A stretch of DNA of 60,218 nucleotides, taken from Variovorax brevis (GTDB taxonomy: Bacteria; Pseudomonadota; Gammaproteobacteria; Burkholderiales; Burkholderiaceae_C). The position numbers and the translations under genes are program-made. Every line of letters begins with the position of its first letter. Position 1 is the first letter of the stretch. Shown piece after piece: positions 45,296 to 55,006 of this stretch. The stretch is from NCBI RefSeq assembly GCF_030317105.1, contig NZ_JASZYG010000028.1:1-60218 (forward strand), read 5' to 3'. The notes under the pieces were generated by a model that worked only from the letters and a program-made list of their open reading frames with translations, ran no database searches and was not told the origin of the DNA.

Positions 45296-46061
45296 CGCAC
45301 GAGAATCTGAGCACGAAGCGTTCGTCCTTGCTCGACAGTTCAACCCTTTTGAAGGGATATTCATCTCCTTCAAAGGTGCGTGGCTCGTCGCCCTTCCAGA
45401 CCTTATCTCCCGACTTGGCATAAATGTAGAAGATCGCGTTGCTCGACCTTACGGCACCGTCGTCGGTCGTCAGCGAAGCCTTTTCGGAAGGGTCGAACGT
45501 CCACCAACCGCCGGTCTGCCACGTGCCTGCTACGTCCTTGTATCGGACTAGCAGCCTCAGTTGTGCAGGACATTCGTTGGTAACGACCAGCCGTTGGCCG
45601 CCTGCACCACCATCGGCAGACCCAGCGGGTGGATCTGGAGGCCCGGGCAAAGTGGGCGGAGTCGATTGAATGGACGTCCCGCCGCTCGGATCTTGAGACG
45701 GAGGACTCCCCCCGCCACCTCCGCCGACTCCGGGGCCGCACTGAGCCTGTGCACCACAAGGATTGCCAGGCGACGGAGGACTTGATGGTCCGACGCCCGG
45801 CGCTGGCATTTGGGGTGCACCAGGGACAGTGCCTGTGGACCCTCGGGGGCCGCCACTTCCGCCCCCACTCCGCGCCCCGCTTGCTGCCCCGCCGCCTGCG
45901 GTGCCGCTGCTACCGCCGCCGCTGCTACTGCCGCCAAAGCCCCCTCCCCCGCCGCCCCCGAAACCTCCGCCGCCTCCTCCGCCGAATTGGGCAAGACATT
46001 GGGAGCAAAGGCAGATCACCGCGACCCCGTACAGCAACCTGCGCGATATGGATTGAGGCAT
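45291..46061 (-). CDS. Exported Gly/Pro-rich protein with C-terminal beta domain (DUF1036-like)
   Basis: 256 residues from the ATG at 46061 (Shine-Dalgarno taggagg). A signal peptide ending near SQCLA is followed by about 120 residues of Gly, Ser and Pro (low complexity), then a C-terminal domain of about 100 residues: VTNECPAQLRLLVRYKDVAG, GWWTFDPSEKASLTT, AIFYIYAKSGDKVW. The last resembles DUF1036-like or pilus-adhesin-like small beta domains with a GWW core. It lies 8 bp after the membrane protein gene upstream, so they are probably one operon. Function unknown; the Gly-rich part could span the periplasm or cell surface. Confidence 0.65.
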   Translation of the reverse strand: MPQSISRRLLYGVAVICLCSQCLAQFGGGGGGGFGGGGGGGFGGSSSGGGSSGTAGGGAASGARSGGGSGGPRGSTGTVPGAPQMPAPGVGPSSPPSPGNPCGAQAQCGPGVGGGGGGSPPSQDPSGGTSIQSTPPTLPGPPDPPAGSADGGAGGQRLVVTNECPAQLRLLVRYKDVAGTWQTGGWWTFDPSEKASLTTDDGAVRSSNAIFYIYAKSGDKVWKGDEPRTFEGDEYPFKRVELSSKDERFVLRFSCD

Positions 46062-46069
46062 AAGTCCTC

Positions 46070-46951
46070 CTAGGTCATACATCCCGCCACCGTTGCTTCC
46101 GTCGGACGCTCAAGACAGCACATGGTCACGCGCATCGGAAGCTTCCCCGCGTTCTCTCGCATGTACTTCTCAATTTGATCGATCCATCGGCGAGAATCCA
46201 CGCTGCAATAGGTATCCACCGTCTTCGAGTCAATTGTCGAAACGACCGTGAATCTCAACGGGGCGGATCTGTTTGCCCGCCATTGCTGGATAAAGTCCGT
46301 CCAGAGAAGACCAGCAGCCTCATGCATGATCTCCTTTGGTACCGTGGCACCTTGGGCAATTGTCTGGCTGACTGCAGAACTCTCGATTGCCAACCACTTG
46401 TTTTGCTGTTCTTGATGGAGGTTTGAGAAGTAGAGCCAGGGAAGGCGGTACGATTTGCCACCCAATACGAACTCCAGGGCCGTCATTTTCAAGGTCGCAC
46501 TTTCACCAGGCTGTGCGCGGTTGTGATAGGCCAAGTCGAGTGTGGCAAGCAACGTGCCCTTGCTGCGCTCTTCAAGATTGGGAGATCCGCCGGTCGAGGC
46601 TCGTAGGTCGATGCGAGTGGGGGTGATGACGCTGACGTCCGCCGGCTGCAACCGCAGGCCAGGAGGCCCTACCTTCGGCGTGTAGAAGTAGGTGAGAACG
46701 ACTAGGGCCAGGGCGCCTGCTGCACGAATCGCTAAGCCTCCTATCTTGTACTCGACGTGAAGAAAGCCGGGAATCGTCGCCCCGAGAACTCCCATCGCAA
46801 CGGACAGGATGATTCTCAGCAACTCCACAAGACGGTTATCTGCTATCGGCTGATTGCGGATCACCAGATACAGCACAACCGCGACCACTCCCACTGCGGT
46901 AAGCAGGCCAGTCATCCTTTCCACGCTCATTCGCTCTTTGGTGGTAGTCAT
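46070..46951 (-). CDS. Predicted inner-membrane protein
   Basis: 293 residues from the ATG at 46951 (an ATG at 46969 is possible). Three hydrophobic segments in the first 95 residues (MTGLLTAVGVVAVVLYLVI; LLRIILSVAMGVLGATIPGF; IRAAGALALVVLTYF) precede a soluble domain of about 190 residues with two late Cys pairs (YCSVDSRRW; CCLERPTEATVAGCM). No known family recognised. It precedes the Gly-rich exported protein, suggesting linked envelope functions. Confidence 0.65.
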   Translation of the reverse strand: MTTTKERMSVERMTGLLTAVGVVAVVLYLVIRNQPIADNRLVELLRIILSVAMGVLGATIPGFLHVEYKIGGLAIRAAGALALVVLTYFYTPKVGPPGLRLQPADVSVITPTRIDLRASTGGSPNLEERSKGTLLATLDLAYHNRAQPGESATLKMTALEFVLGGKSYRLPWLYFSNLHQEQQNKWLAIESSAVSQTIAQGATVPKEIMHEAAGLLWTDFIQQWRANRSAPLRFTVVSTIDSKTVDTYCSVDSRRWIDQIEKYMRENAGKLPMRVTMCCLERPTEATVAGCMT

Positions 46952-46987
46952 CGAAACGTCTCGCTCCATCGGCTGGCGACCGGGTAA

Positions 46988-47683
46988 ATGGTCGTGTCCC
47001 TACTGAAGGAGAACTTTCAGCAAGGGCAATTCCACCATCGTTCCACAGCCGATTGCGTAGAGGACATCGGTCGCAACGCGGTAGTTCAAAGGTTAGGGGC
47101 GGACGATTTTCAAAGCATCATCAGGATTGAGGATTCACGCGCGTGCCGCGTCGACACGCCCAACGGATTGCCGCACAGAAAACTCTTTCGCGGCTTGTTC
47201 GAGTCGCCCGATGTGTGGCACCGCTTCTTGCATCCGGACGGCACGACAGGCAATCAGGTCCTCAGTATCGAACTCAGTTGCGAAGTCATTTCGACGCTAT
47301 TCAAGGAGCGGACGGTGGCGGTGTCAGAGGTCGACGTGCACCTGATCTTCAAGAACCGGATCCACAACGCCGTCTACCGAGCCGGCGCCGGATTGATCTC
47401 TGTGAAGGCCTCGCATAGAGCGGGCACGGTGACGGCAAGCGCACCCGCCAGCAACTTCACCAGCATCGAAGCGTTGACCGCTGGCACGCCGATCGCCTCG
47501 TTTCCGCTGGCGTTCGACATCAAGCCTGGCGTGGTCAGCACCTTGGCGCTGGAACTGCCGGAGACGGCCATCGCGGGCATCGCGGCGCCGCTGATCGAGC
47601 CCATTCCGGGAAGCACCCATGTTCGGCTCGCTACGGTTGCCATCGAGGATCTTTGGGTGATCGTGAAGTACACGTTGAAGTAG
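46988..47683 (+). CDS. C-terminal-like fragment, possibly of a Tc-toxin A-type protein
   Basis: 231 residues with no start context or signal. The pattern LSIELSCEVISTLFKERTVAVSEVDVHLIF followed by a beta-rich stretch and the ending TVAIEDLWVIVKYTLK recalls the extreme C-terminus of insecticidal TcA-type subunits, which end in a similar short strand. It would then be a truncated remnant. This reading is tentative. It is divergent from the membrane protein gene. Confidence 0.35.
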   Translation: MVVSLLKENFQQGQFHHRSTADCVEDIGRNAVVQRLGADDFQSIIRIEDSRACRVDTPNGLPHRKLFRGLFESPDVWHRFLHPDGTTGNQVLSIELSCEVISTLFKERTVAVSEVDVHLIFKNRIHNAVYRAGAGLISVKASHRAGTVTASAPASNFTSIEALTAGTPIASFPLAFDIKPGVVSTLALELPETAIAGIAAPLIEPIPGSTHVRLATVAIEDLWVIVKYTLK

Positions 47684-48136
47684 GTGAACACACGGACGTG
47701 TGATTCTTCGTCGGACTCGCGGAGGCGGCGAGCCGCCGACGATGCGCCGCTGAGGGTGAGTGGAATGGCATGGCAGTCCCCTTTGGACCGGCGCGAAGCG
47801 GCCGCTGCGGCGACAGATTGTCATCGCTCGCAGATGCGCGTTTCTCCTGGCGAGGGGCGGGCTTTCCTGCGGTTGAGGGCGTTGAACATAACCCCGAAAA
47901 AATTCATTCGACAGGCAGACAGGAAATCGACGGACAGGAAATCGACAACCAAGGCACCAAGGTCCGTCGTTCGTGAACGGCTGCATCCGCACGTCGCGTT
48001 CTGGTGGTCAGGGCCCGAAGCCGTCTTTCGAGGCTTGCGAAAGCGGACCTTTGGGGCGCGGCTTCCGCTTCGTGCCCTATTCGGAAGTCGCGGTGCGACG
48101 GAAGCAGACGCAAGCTATGCCAACTCGTGACAACTA
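47684..48136. other. Spacer between the toxin-like fragment and IS630
   Basis: No gene supported. A 14-mer gacaggaaatcgac is repeated in tandem with a 15-bp period at 47918-47931 and 47933-47946. The rest looks like degraded non-coding DNA. Confidence 0.4.
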
Positions 48137-49234
48137 TTGATCTTCTCTAAACACATGACAACCTGTCAGCCGCTCATGCGTTATGCCTTCAGTCTCATTG
48201 CTGGAGAACATGGGCATGGTGCAAAAACGGTTGAGCGACGCGACGAAGAAGCGGTTGCGTGCGGGTCGGATGCTTCAAAAAGGCAAGGGCTGCGCGGAGG
48301 TCGCGCTGGCAGTTGGGGTGGCGCGGCAAACCGTGTACACATGGAAGGCCTTGCTTGATGAGGGCGGCATCGATGCGCTGCGAGCGGTACCCGAACCGGG
48401 ACGTCCGGCACGGTTGGATGAGGGGCAACTGGCTGCCGTACGCGCGGTCATCTTGCGAAGCCCGACCGAGCATGGATTTGCCACCGAACTGTGGACGCTC
48501 AAGCGCGTGGGTGCTGTCATCGAGCGCATGCACGGCGTGCGTTTCAGCCAAGCGCATGTTTGGCGAATTCTGGGGTCTCTGGGCTTCAGCGCCCAAAAGC
48601 CGGAGAAGCGCGCTGTCGAACGCAACGAGGATGCGGTGCGCAGTTGGAAACGCAGTACCTGGCCGGCGCTCAAAAAAAAGCCCAACGACAGGGGCGGCTG
48701 ATCGTCTTTGTGGACGAGTCCGGCATCAGCGAACGCCCGACCCGGGTGCGCACATGGGCACCCAGGGGACAGACACCCATCATCCAGTTCCACTTCAACT
48801 GGACACACGTCTCGGTCATCGCCGGACTCACGCGCACCAACTGTATGTTCCGGCTGCACGAGGGCAGCATCAAGAAGGAAGAGGTGGTCGAGTTCCTCAA
48901 GGCGCTGAAGGCGCACCTGAAGCAGCCGCTGCTGGTCATCTGGGATGGCCTGAAGGCGCACCGCAGTCGCTTGGTGCGCGACTACCTGGACGGCCTGGGC
49001 GGACATATCCAGATCGCGTTCCTGCCGCCGTACGCGCCCGATCTCAATCCGGTGGAATACCTGTGGGCCTGGCTCAAGCGCCATGCCCTGGCCAACTATT
49101 GCCCCAGCGACCTCGCCGAGCTTCACGGCACCGCGCGCAACAAGCTCAAGAGCGCCCAGAAGCGCCCCTCCATCATCGCCGCCTGCTGGATGCAGGCCAC
49201 GCTGTGGTGATGTCATGAATTTAGAAACTCTCAA
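48137..49234 (+). mobile_element. IS630-family element with two-frame transposase
   Basis: Imperfect inverted ends (ttgatcttctctaaacacat against ttgagagtttctaaattcat) are flanked by TA at 48135-48136 and 49235-49236. The element carries two overlapping transposase frames. It looks complete and differs from the IS630 copy at 16688. Confidence 0.85.
48210..49210 (+). CDS. IS630-family transposase made by -1 frameshifting
   Basis: The first frame (48210-48701) encodes the helix-turn-helix half (GCAEVALAVGVARQTVYTWK; GRPARLDEGQLAAV). At 48672-48679 there is a run of eight A residues (gctcaaaaaaaag). A -1 slip there joins the second frame, ending at 49210, with the DDE domain: LIVFVDESGISE, LLVIWDGLKAHRS and FLPPYAPDLNPVEYLWAWLK. 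Two-frame IS630 elements that use this device are known. The ATG at 48210 has ggag just upstream. Confidence 0.85.
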
Positions 49235-49634
49235 TAACAGCCACGAAGCCTTGACCTCTTCCGATTGGCACAGGGCTTTCGCAGAGAGTCTTCCCCTTGA
49301 AGACACGACTTTCACTTGGCGCCCTTGGCTTCATACGCGGACTGCCAACCGGTTCACCAATTGCATGACCTTCAGCGGCATCGTGGCCTGTCGAAGGCGC
49401 GCCCCGCACCAGCGACCGAACACGCTCCACATGAGGGGCGTTTCGGTTGCTGGGTTTTCCGTCCGCCGCATGGGGCCGGGCGAGTACGAATGCCGGTCTA
49501 GGTGACTGAGAAGTAGAGGTGCCCTGCTTGCCCGACCTGCGAAGGACCCAAATAGGTCGAGAGAAGAGCGCCTTCTGGCGTATTCCCGATGGCGAACTCC
49601 TCCGCTAAGCTCCGCCTGCCAAGGAGGTGAGGCT
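49235..49634. other. Spacer without recognised gene
   Basis: Short open frames are present but have no recognisable domain or ribosome site. The last 15 bases (ccaaggaggtgaggct) are the ribosome site of the next gene. Confidence 0.4.
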
Positions 49635-51008
49635 ATGCAGTTGCAGAAACTTGCGATGGGTGTCGTTCTGGCTGGGTTGGCCGCAACTTGCTGGGGCTAT
49701 CAAACCGATTTCCATTTCGGGATGACGTACTGGCTGGGTATTCAGGCAGGCCTGACTCCCGAGGAAAGTGAGTACCTGGCCAGCGGTAATGAGTGGAAGG
49801 ACGCCGGTATGTTGGACGCGCGCCCGGTGGTGGCGTACAACATTTGCCTGAGAAACGACCCGGGTGGGTTCGACTTGACACGCAAACACCATTTTCGGTC
49901 GCAACACGCTTTCCCTGCGCTCCCTCGGAAGCGAGAGGTGACGGTGGATTCCGCCTTCGGAGTCGAAGACGTCACCCTCGAAATCCGAAAGGCGCAGCCG
50001 GCCATGAAGGGCTCCGACGATGCCTTCAATCAACTTTTCGCGTTCGGCGGCGTGCTGCATGGCTTTCAGGACCTTTACTCCCACCAAGGTGAGACCCAGG
50101 TGCCGTGGGGGTGCGGCTACACCATGGCGTGGGCACATCCTGTGGCACGCAATAGAGACGCAGGCCTAAAGCCCAACTGGCTCAGCTCGGCCGCAGACCT
50201 GACCAGTAACTGGCCGGATGACTGCCTGGCAGCCGCACTTGCCACCTATAACCACATCCGCACGTTCACCTCCAAGGTTTTCCCTGACAGGGACCAACCC
50301 GAGGAGTGGAGTGCTCACCAGACGAGCGAAGTGAAGACCTTTTGCGCTTTGTCCACAAAGTCGGAAAAGGTGGACTGGCTCAAGGGCAAGGTTCCCTACG
50401 AACAGTCCGTCATGGACTCATCCAACCTTGAAAACGGGAAGGGGAGCTACAGCCCCAAACTCTGGCGCACGCTCCCCCTCAGAAACTATGCAACCGCGGG
50501 CGCGCCTCAGGAGAGAATCAATCTTGAAGCCGAACTGGACAAGCTCGCAAAGAAGGTGACAAAGGCGAACTTGACGCCAGAGCAACGCTTCGTTGTTGAG
50601 AAGTACCTCCAGGGCCTTGCTAAGGGGCCGGCACGTGCGATTCTGGATTTTCTCGGGCCCCTACTCGGGCGTCCAGCTGTTGAAAGTGACCCCATCGTTC
50701 AAGCGACGCTGCGCATGCGTTTCATTGATAGAGGGCTGGCCGCTAAGCTTCCGCTACCAGTCGACCTGCTGAATCAAGCGGACAACGACTTGGGCGCCAT
50801 CGCCGATGGCCAGAATGCGGAGTGGCGAAGCTTTTATGTGCGCCCCCGCGGCCAATCCGACGAGCCGTACCTTGTGTCGAACTCGAACGGAGAAATCGTC
50901 GTGTACGCGCTGCTGCGCCATGCGCCAAACGAATTGGTCCGGGCGTACTTCAAGACCCCGGCTAAGACTACCGTCCTTGCAGGCGTCGATACGATTGCAG
51001 TGCACTGA
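49635..51008 (+). CDS. Exported protein resembling zinc-dependent phospholipase C-like hydrolases
   Basis: 457 residues, strong Shine-Dalgarno site aaggaggtg, signal peptide MQLQKLAMGVVLAGLAATCW. Early YQTDFHFGMTYWLGIQAGLTPEE and later FGGVLHGFQDLYSHQGETQV recall the helical zinc-dependent phospholipase C/S1-P1 nuclease-like fold, in which HxxxD and DxxSH-type motifs bind metal. KHHF (about residue 77) adds further His. The C-terminal 200 residues have no known similarity. A metal-dependent hydrolase of the periplasm or outside is likely; its substrate is unknown. Confidence 0.6.
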   Translation: MQLQKLAMGVVLAGLAATCWGYQTDFHFGMTYWLGIQAGLTPEESEYLASGNEWKDAGMLDARPVVAYNICLRNDPGGFDLTRKHHFRSQHAFPALPRKREVTVDSAFGVEDVTLEIRKAQPAMKGSDDAFNQLFAFGGVLHGFQDLYSHQGETQVPWGCGYTMAWAHPVARNRDAGLKPNWLSSAADLTSNWPDDCLAAALATYNHIRTFTSKVFPDRDQPEEWSAHQTSEVKTFCALSTKSEKVDWLKGKVPYEQSVMDSSNLENGKGSYSPKLWRTLPLRNYATAGAPQERINLEAELDKLAKKVTKANLTPEQRFVVEKYLQGLAKGPARAILDFLGPLLGRPAVESDPIVQATLRMRFIDRGLAAKLPLPVDLLNQADNDLGAIADGQNAEWRSFYVRPRGQSDEPYLVSNSNGEIVVYALLRHAPNELVRAYFKTPAKTTVLAGVDTIAVH

Positions 51009-51188
51009 CGTTCCGGCTTCTCGGTTAAGCGTTGATAGTTCAGCTGCCCCTCTCTCACGGTGCATAAACTCAGGTCGTACCCCATCTTTTTCCTTCACGT
51101 TGGGCAGCTGGTCTGAATGTCCGCAGTTGGCCGACTGGAGCCGGCGGCATGCTACCTTCCGGGCCAACACGGCTCGTTGGAATCATAG

Positions 51189-51492
51189 ATGGACGAATGG
51201 CTCGAAAGACAAGCACCGCTCGACGCAGCGGTAGCGAATGCCCTCATTGCTGCGACCTCGGAATGGTGGAAGTCAGCGAGCCTTGTCGCCGACCGGGAGC
51301 GGCACGGCTCGCAAGAGCGCATGACCATCGTCATCGCATCGCCTGACGAGTCCGACCGAGGAAATCTATTCGAGCCTCTACGCCCTCGCTGACTTCTTCC
51401 GTGAGCGCGGGACCGTTTGGCGCTCTGCGTCGTACTCCGTCAACCAGACGGAAGGCGGCGACTGGAAGTACGCGGTCAAGTTCACCTACTAG
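51189..51492 (+). pseudogene. Small ORF with a frameshift
   Basis: The frame from the ATG at 51189 (MDEWLERQAPLDAAVANALI) continues to about 51345. The natural-looking continuation SPTEEIYSSLYALADFFRER and ending GGDWKYAVKFTY is in the next frame, stop at 51492. One extra or missing base near 51345 would give one protein of about 100 residues. No known family. Confidence 0.45.
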
Positions 51493-51632
51493 CGAACTGG
51501 AGTGCGAAGCCGACCGTCCGGTTCTGGCCGAGGTTGTGTGGAAACACGCTCGGCGCAAGTATGCAGCGATCGCCTGCTGGCACTGCAAGTTATCCAGTGA
51601 CCTTGCCTTCGCCGAGTACGTGTGATCGCTGC

Positions 51633-52200
51633 TTACTGGCTATTGAAGTTGATGTAAGGGGCTCGCGCCCCGGCCAATCTCATCGCCTTCATCGTTCCTG
51701 CAATACCCAGCAGGTTGATGACCCGCTTCAGGTTGTAAGCCAGCACGTGCAGGCTCATCTCCGTGTTCACGTGCGGCAAGGTCTTGGTGAGGAAGTGCGT
51801 TGAGCCCATCCAGTACTTCAACGTGCCGAACACGTGCTCGACGGTGCGTCTTCGCAAGGTCATGGCGTCGAGATTTCGATCCAGTCGCCGCTGTACCCGC
51901 TCCAGTACTGCTTCGAACTCCCAGCGCCGGATGCGTCGGTAGTCGCCGGGGGTACACTGAGACTTCAATGCACACGATGGACATGCGCTCGTCCAGTAGA
52001 TGCGCGCTTTGAGTCCATTTCTCTCGACGGCGCTGCACCTGTAGATGGCCCGTTCGCCTGCCGGGCACTGGTACTGGTCCGCTTTGGCGATATAGATGAA
52101 GTCGCTCTTGTCGAAGCGCCCCTGCGCCTTGGCGTTGGATGTCATGGGTTTGGGCACAAAGGTCGTGATGCCCGCTTCCTCCGTGAAGTGTAATAAACAT
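51633..52200 (-). pseudogene. IS1182-family transposase, C-terminal fragment
   Basis: About 185 residues: EEAGITTFVPKPMTSNAKAQ, FIYIAKADQYQCPAGERAIY, CPSCALKSQCTPGDYRRIRR and the catalytic Glu region RRTVEHVFGTLKYWMGSTHF. The N-terminal half was cut off by the ISL3 element that starts at 52201, and it is not present beyond that element. Confidence 0.88.
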
Positions 52201-53999
52201 GGGTCTTCCGCACTTTGTGTGACGCCGTGGCTCAGTTTGAATGAAGCACGCGTATGCGCAGAAGGTCGAGCTTGGCGCGGCCGTACATCTGACGCTTGAG
52301 AAACTTGAGCCGGTTGACTTGCCCCTCGACCTGGCCGCTGCTCCACTCGGAAGTGAAGGCTGCGCGCACTGCGGACAAATCAGCCTTGAGGCCTGTCGCG
52401 AATCGACGCATTTCCGGCACGTCGCAATCACTGGCCTTGGCCAACCAGCGATCGAATCCGTCAAGGTCGCGCCGGTGAATCAGGCCAAGAAAGTGGCGCG
52501 TCAGACTGCCAGCAACAGCAATCGCCGGTTCGATTTTGCACAGCCTTTCGACGAAGCATTGTTGGTCAAAGCCCTTGCGTTCGGCCGCGCTTTTCCCATG
52601 CCAGCCGACCAGCCATGCAAAGGCTTGCCTTGACGACGGGCAAGCGATGCCGCGAGCTGCCTGTTTTTCCCCTTGTCCATGGCTTTTGCCGGCGTGAGCG
52701 CGCGCCATTGCGCTGCGAACCGTGTTGAGGCTCCCAGCAAAGCCTTGAGCTTGCAACTCGTGCCAGACATGAGCTGCGTTGACGCAGCCTTCGGCGACGC
52801 GCGAATCCAGGTGCTGACGATGCCCGTCCAGCAAAGTCGGGCCGCGCGTGCGCGGTGCTCGCTCAGGAAATGAACGTGAGCTCACAAACTTGCTCACCGT
52901 TCGTTGGTCAAGGTTCATCGCACGGCCAATCGCCTTGTACGTCTCGCCGAGCTGGCGGCGGCGCATGACCTCTTCATAGCGGGCAAGTCGCGCCGCACGG
53001 CGGTGGATGCCCAGGCGCTGCCAGATATTGAGCTTCAGCTGCGACGCGTAGGTGTCAGTGATCGGACGAGCTTCCACTGTCGGCGCTTCTCCCGGCGATC
53101 TGGCGGCCTCGCGCAAACTCGCTGCCCGTCGCACCAGCAGTCGCTCCACCGCCTCGCGCAAGTTGGTCAGAAGGTGCCAGCGGTCGGCAACTTGTTGAGC
53201 ACGTGGATTGGCGGCGCGAGCTGCCTCCGAATAGGCACCAGCGCGATCACGGGCCACGATCTCGACGCTTGGGTGTTGCTGCAGCCACTTTGTCACAATC
53301 GTCGTCTCTCGCCCTGCGAGCACCTCGATTGGGCGACGCGTCTGCAGGTCGACGATGACAGTGCCGTAGCGGTGACCACGCTTGATCGCCCAGTCGTCGA
53401 TGCCAATGACGACGGGTTGCGTCTGCGGTGCAGGACACCCGGCGCGGCGTAGCTCGCGCAGCACGGTGTCGCCGCTGGTGCCCATCCCAAGTCTGGCGGC
53501 AAGTCGTGCTGCCGCGGCGCCGCCGAGCGCGTAGCCAAGAGAGCGCAGGGACGCGTTCAGCCGTTGCGTGCGGCGCTGTTTCGACGCTGCCAACGAGTCG
53601 AGCGGCTCGGAGCAGGTGCGCTGCGTGCAGTTCGGATTGAGGCACTTGAATCGGCGAACCTCAATCGATAAGGTGACGCGCTGGCCGAAGCAGGGCCGGT
53701 CATCGAGCCGACGGCGGTAGCGCCCATGCACCCGGGAGCTGCGGCGCGAACAGCTCGGGCACGAAGCCCCTCGAACGGAACCGCACACGTCCACGCGCAG
53801 GCGAACATCGCTTTCGTTCCACTCGCCGACGCGCTTGCCAACGGTCCTGAGCGGTTGAGACAGGCCAGGAATGACGGTCATTGCTACCTCGCGTTTGAAC
53901 AAAGCCAACATTTGGGGTCGAGGCGCCTTAGTTCAAACTTCTGGCCGCCAAGTCAGCTGTTCCAGCAGACCGTCACGTCACACAAAGTGCGGAAGAACC
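52201..53999 (-). mobile_element. ISL3-family element, intact
   Basis: The 24-bp inverted ends gggtcttccgcactttgtgt (52201) and ggttcttccgcactttgtgt (inward from 53999), both continuing gacg, are typical ISL3 ends. No 8-bp target duplication is visible, so the flanks have probably been rearranged after insertion. Confidence 0.9.
52232..53881 (-). CDS. ISL3-family transposase
   Basis: 549 residues from the ATG at 53881 (preceded by gaggtagca). An N-terminal zinc finger (CPSCSRRSSRVHGRY; CLNPNCTQRTC), then the DDE core IGIDDWAIKRGHRYGTVIVD, EIVARDRAGAYSEAAR, VADRWHLLTNLREAVERLL, and the terminal EWSSGQVEGQVNRLKFLKRQ with the catalytic Glu, as in ISL3 transposases. The frame is complete. Confidence 0.94.
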   Translation of the reverse strand: MTVIPGLSQPLRTVGKRVGEWNESDVRLRVDVCGSVRGASCPSCSRRSSRVHGRYRRRLDDRPCFGQRVTLSIEVRRFKCLNPNCTQRTCSEPLDSLAASKQRRTQRLNASLRSLGYALGGAAAARLAARLGMGTSGDTVLRELRRAGCPAPQTQPVVIGIDDWAIKRGHRYGTVIVDLQTRRPIEVLAGRETTIVTKWLQQHPSVEIVARDRAGAYSEAARAANPRAQQVADRWHLLTNLREAVERLLVRRAASLREAARSPGEAPTVEARPITDTYASQLKLNIWQRLGIHRRAARLARYEEVMRRRQLGETYKAIGRAMNLDQRTVSKFVSSRSFPERAPRTRGPTLLDGHRQHLDSRVAEGCVNAAHVWHELQAQGFAGSLNTVRSAMARAHAGKSHGQGEKQAARGIACPSSRQAFAWLVGWHGKSAAERKGFDQQCFVERLCKIEPAIAVAGSLTRHFLGLIHRRDLDGFDRWLAKASDCDVPEMRRFATGLKADLSAVRAAFTSEWSSGQVEGQVNRLKFLKRQMYGRAKLDLLRIRVLHSN

Positions 54000-54191
54000 A
54001 TTTTTACTACACCTCACGCCAATGCACTCAGTCGCGACGGCCATAGCTCACCATTGAGAGCTGCGACACGGACCCACCAGGCAGTGGGCGCCTTCGTCGA
54101 TCCCTAACGAGGTTCTGGCATCGTCGCTGCAGGCGCGAGAGGCGCTGGAGCGGCGTATGCGTCCGGCGAACCCATCTTGAATTCGCGGTAG

Positions 54192-54632
54192 GTGCAAAGG
54201 ATGCTCGTATCCACTACTCATGGTGGACACGTGCACACTATCTCTCCTCAAGCTTCCGGCGACCGTCGGCGACGCCGGCTGCATAGCGACGAGTTCAAGG
54301 CCGACGCTGTAGCCTCGGCCGCGCGGCCTGGCGTCTCAATGGCATCAGTGGCGATGTCGCTGGGAATCAATGCAAACTTGCTGCGCCGCTGGGTGCGCGA
54401 CGCGGAAGTGTCGCCAGTCAACTCGGCGGAAGGCAGCGCACCTCCGCTCTTGCATAGTCCTGAGCTCAAGTCCTCGCTGTCATCGTTCGTGCCTGTGCAA
54501 CTGCCAGCACCGGTCACGCCGGCAAGCGACATCCGTATGGAAGTCAAGCGCGGCTCCACGACTGTCGTTGTGACCTGGCCGGCGGCACTTGCTACCGAGT
54601 GCGGCACTTGGTTGCGCGAGTTGCTGCGGTGA
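54192..54632 (+). CDS. tnpA: IS66 TnpA
   Basis: Up to 146 residues (GTG at 54192; ATG at 54201 is an alternative). Helix-turn-helix LHSDEFKADAVASAARPGVS followed by VAMSLGINANLLRRWVRDAE. The stop overlaps the tnpB start (GTGA). Confidence 0.9.
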   Translation: MQRMLVSTTHGGHVHTISPQASGDRRRRRLHSDEFKADAVASAARPGVSMASVAMSLGINANLLRRWVRDAEVSPVNSAEGSAPPLLHSPELKSSLSSFVPVQLPAPVTPASDIRMEVKRGSTTVVVTWPAALATECGTWLRELLR

Positions 54633-54961
54633 TCCGCATCGACGCCGTCTGGTTGGCGGTCGAACCGATGGACATGCGCGCAGGCACCGAAGCGGCATTG
54701 GGTCGTGTGGTGAAGGTCTTCGGTGAGGCCCGTCCACATCACGCTTACTTGTTTGCCAATCGTCGCGCCAACCGCATGAAGGTTCTCGTGCACGACGGCA
54801 TTGGCGTTTGGTTGGCCGCGAGGCGACTGAACGCCGGCAAGTTCGTCTGGCCACACGACATGACGGGGACGCTTTCGCTCAGCAGACCGCAGCTCAACGC
54901 ACTCGTTCTGGGGCTGCCCTGGCAACGCATCGGCGAGGCTGGAATCATTCGGGTTCTGTAG
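54629..54961 (+). CDS. tnpB: IS66 TnpB
   Basis: 110 residues from the GTG at 54629, in a GTGA overlap with tnpA. Signature AVEPMDMRAGTEAAL and YLFANRRANRMKVLVHDGIG. Accessory protein required by IS66-type elements. Confidence 0.92.
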   Translation: MIRIDAVWLAVEPMDMRAGTEAALGRVVKVFGEARPHHAYLFANRRANRMKVLVHDGIGVWLAARRLNAGKFVWPHDMTGTLSLSRPQLNALVLGLPWQRIGEAGIIRVL

Positions 54962-55006
54962 CGATGCGCAACTGATGAATGTGCCGATACCACTGGCGCA
55001 CTTCAT

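Noticed and set aside
49083..49505. 140-codon plus-strand ORF across the end of the IS630 element
   Set aside because: Half of it is an alternative frame of the transposase and the rest has no recognisable protein pattern.
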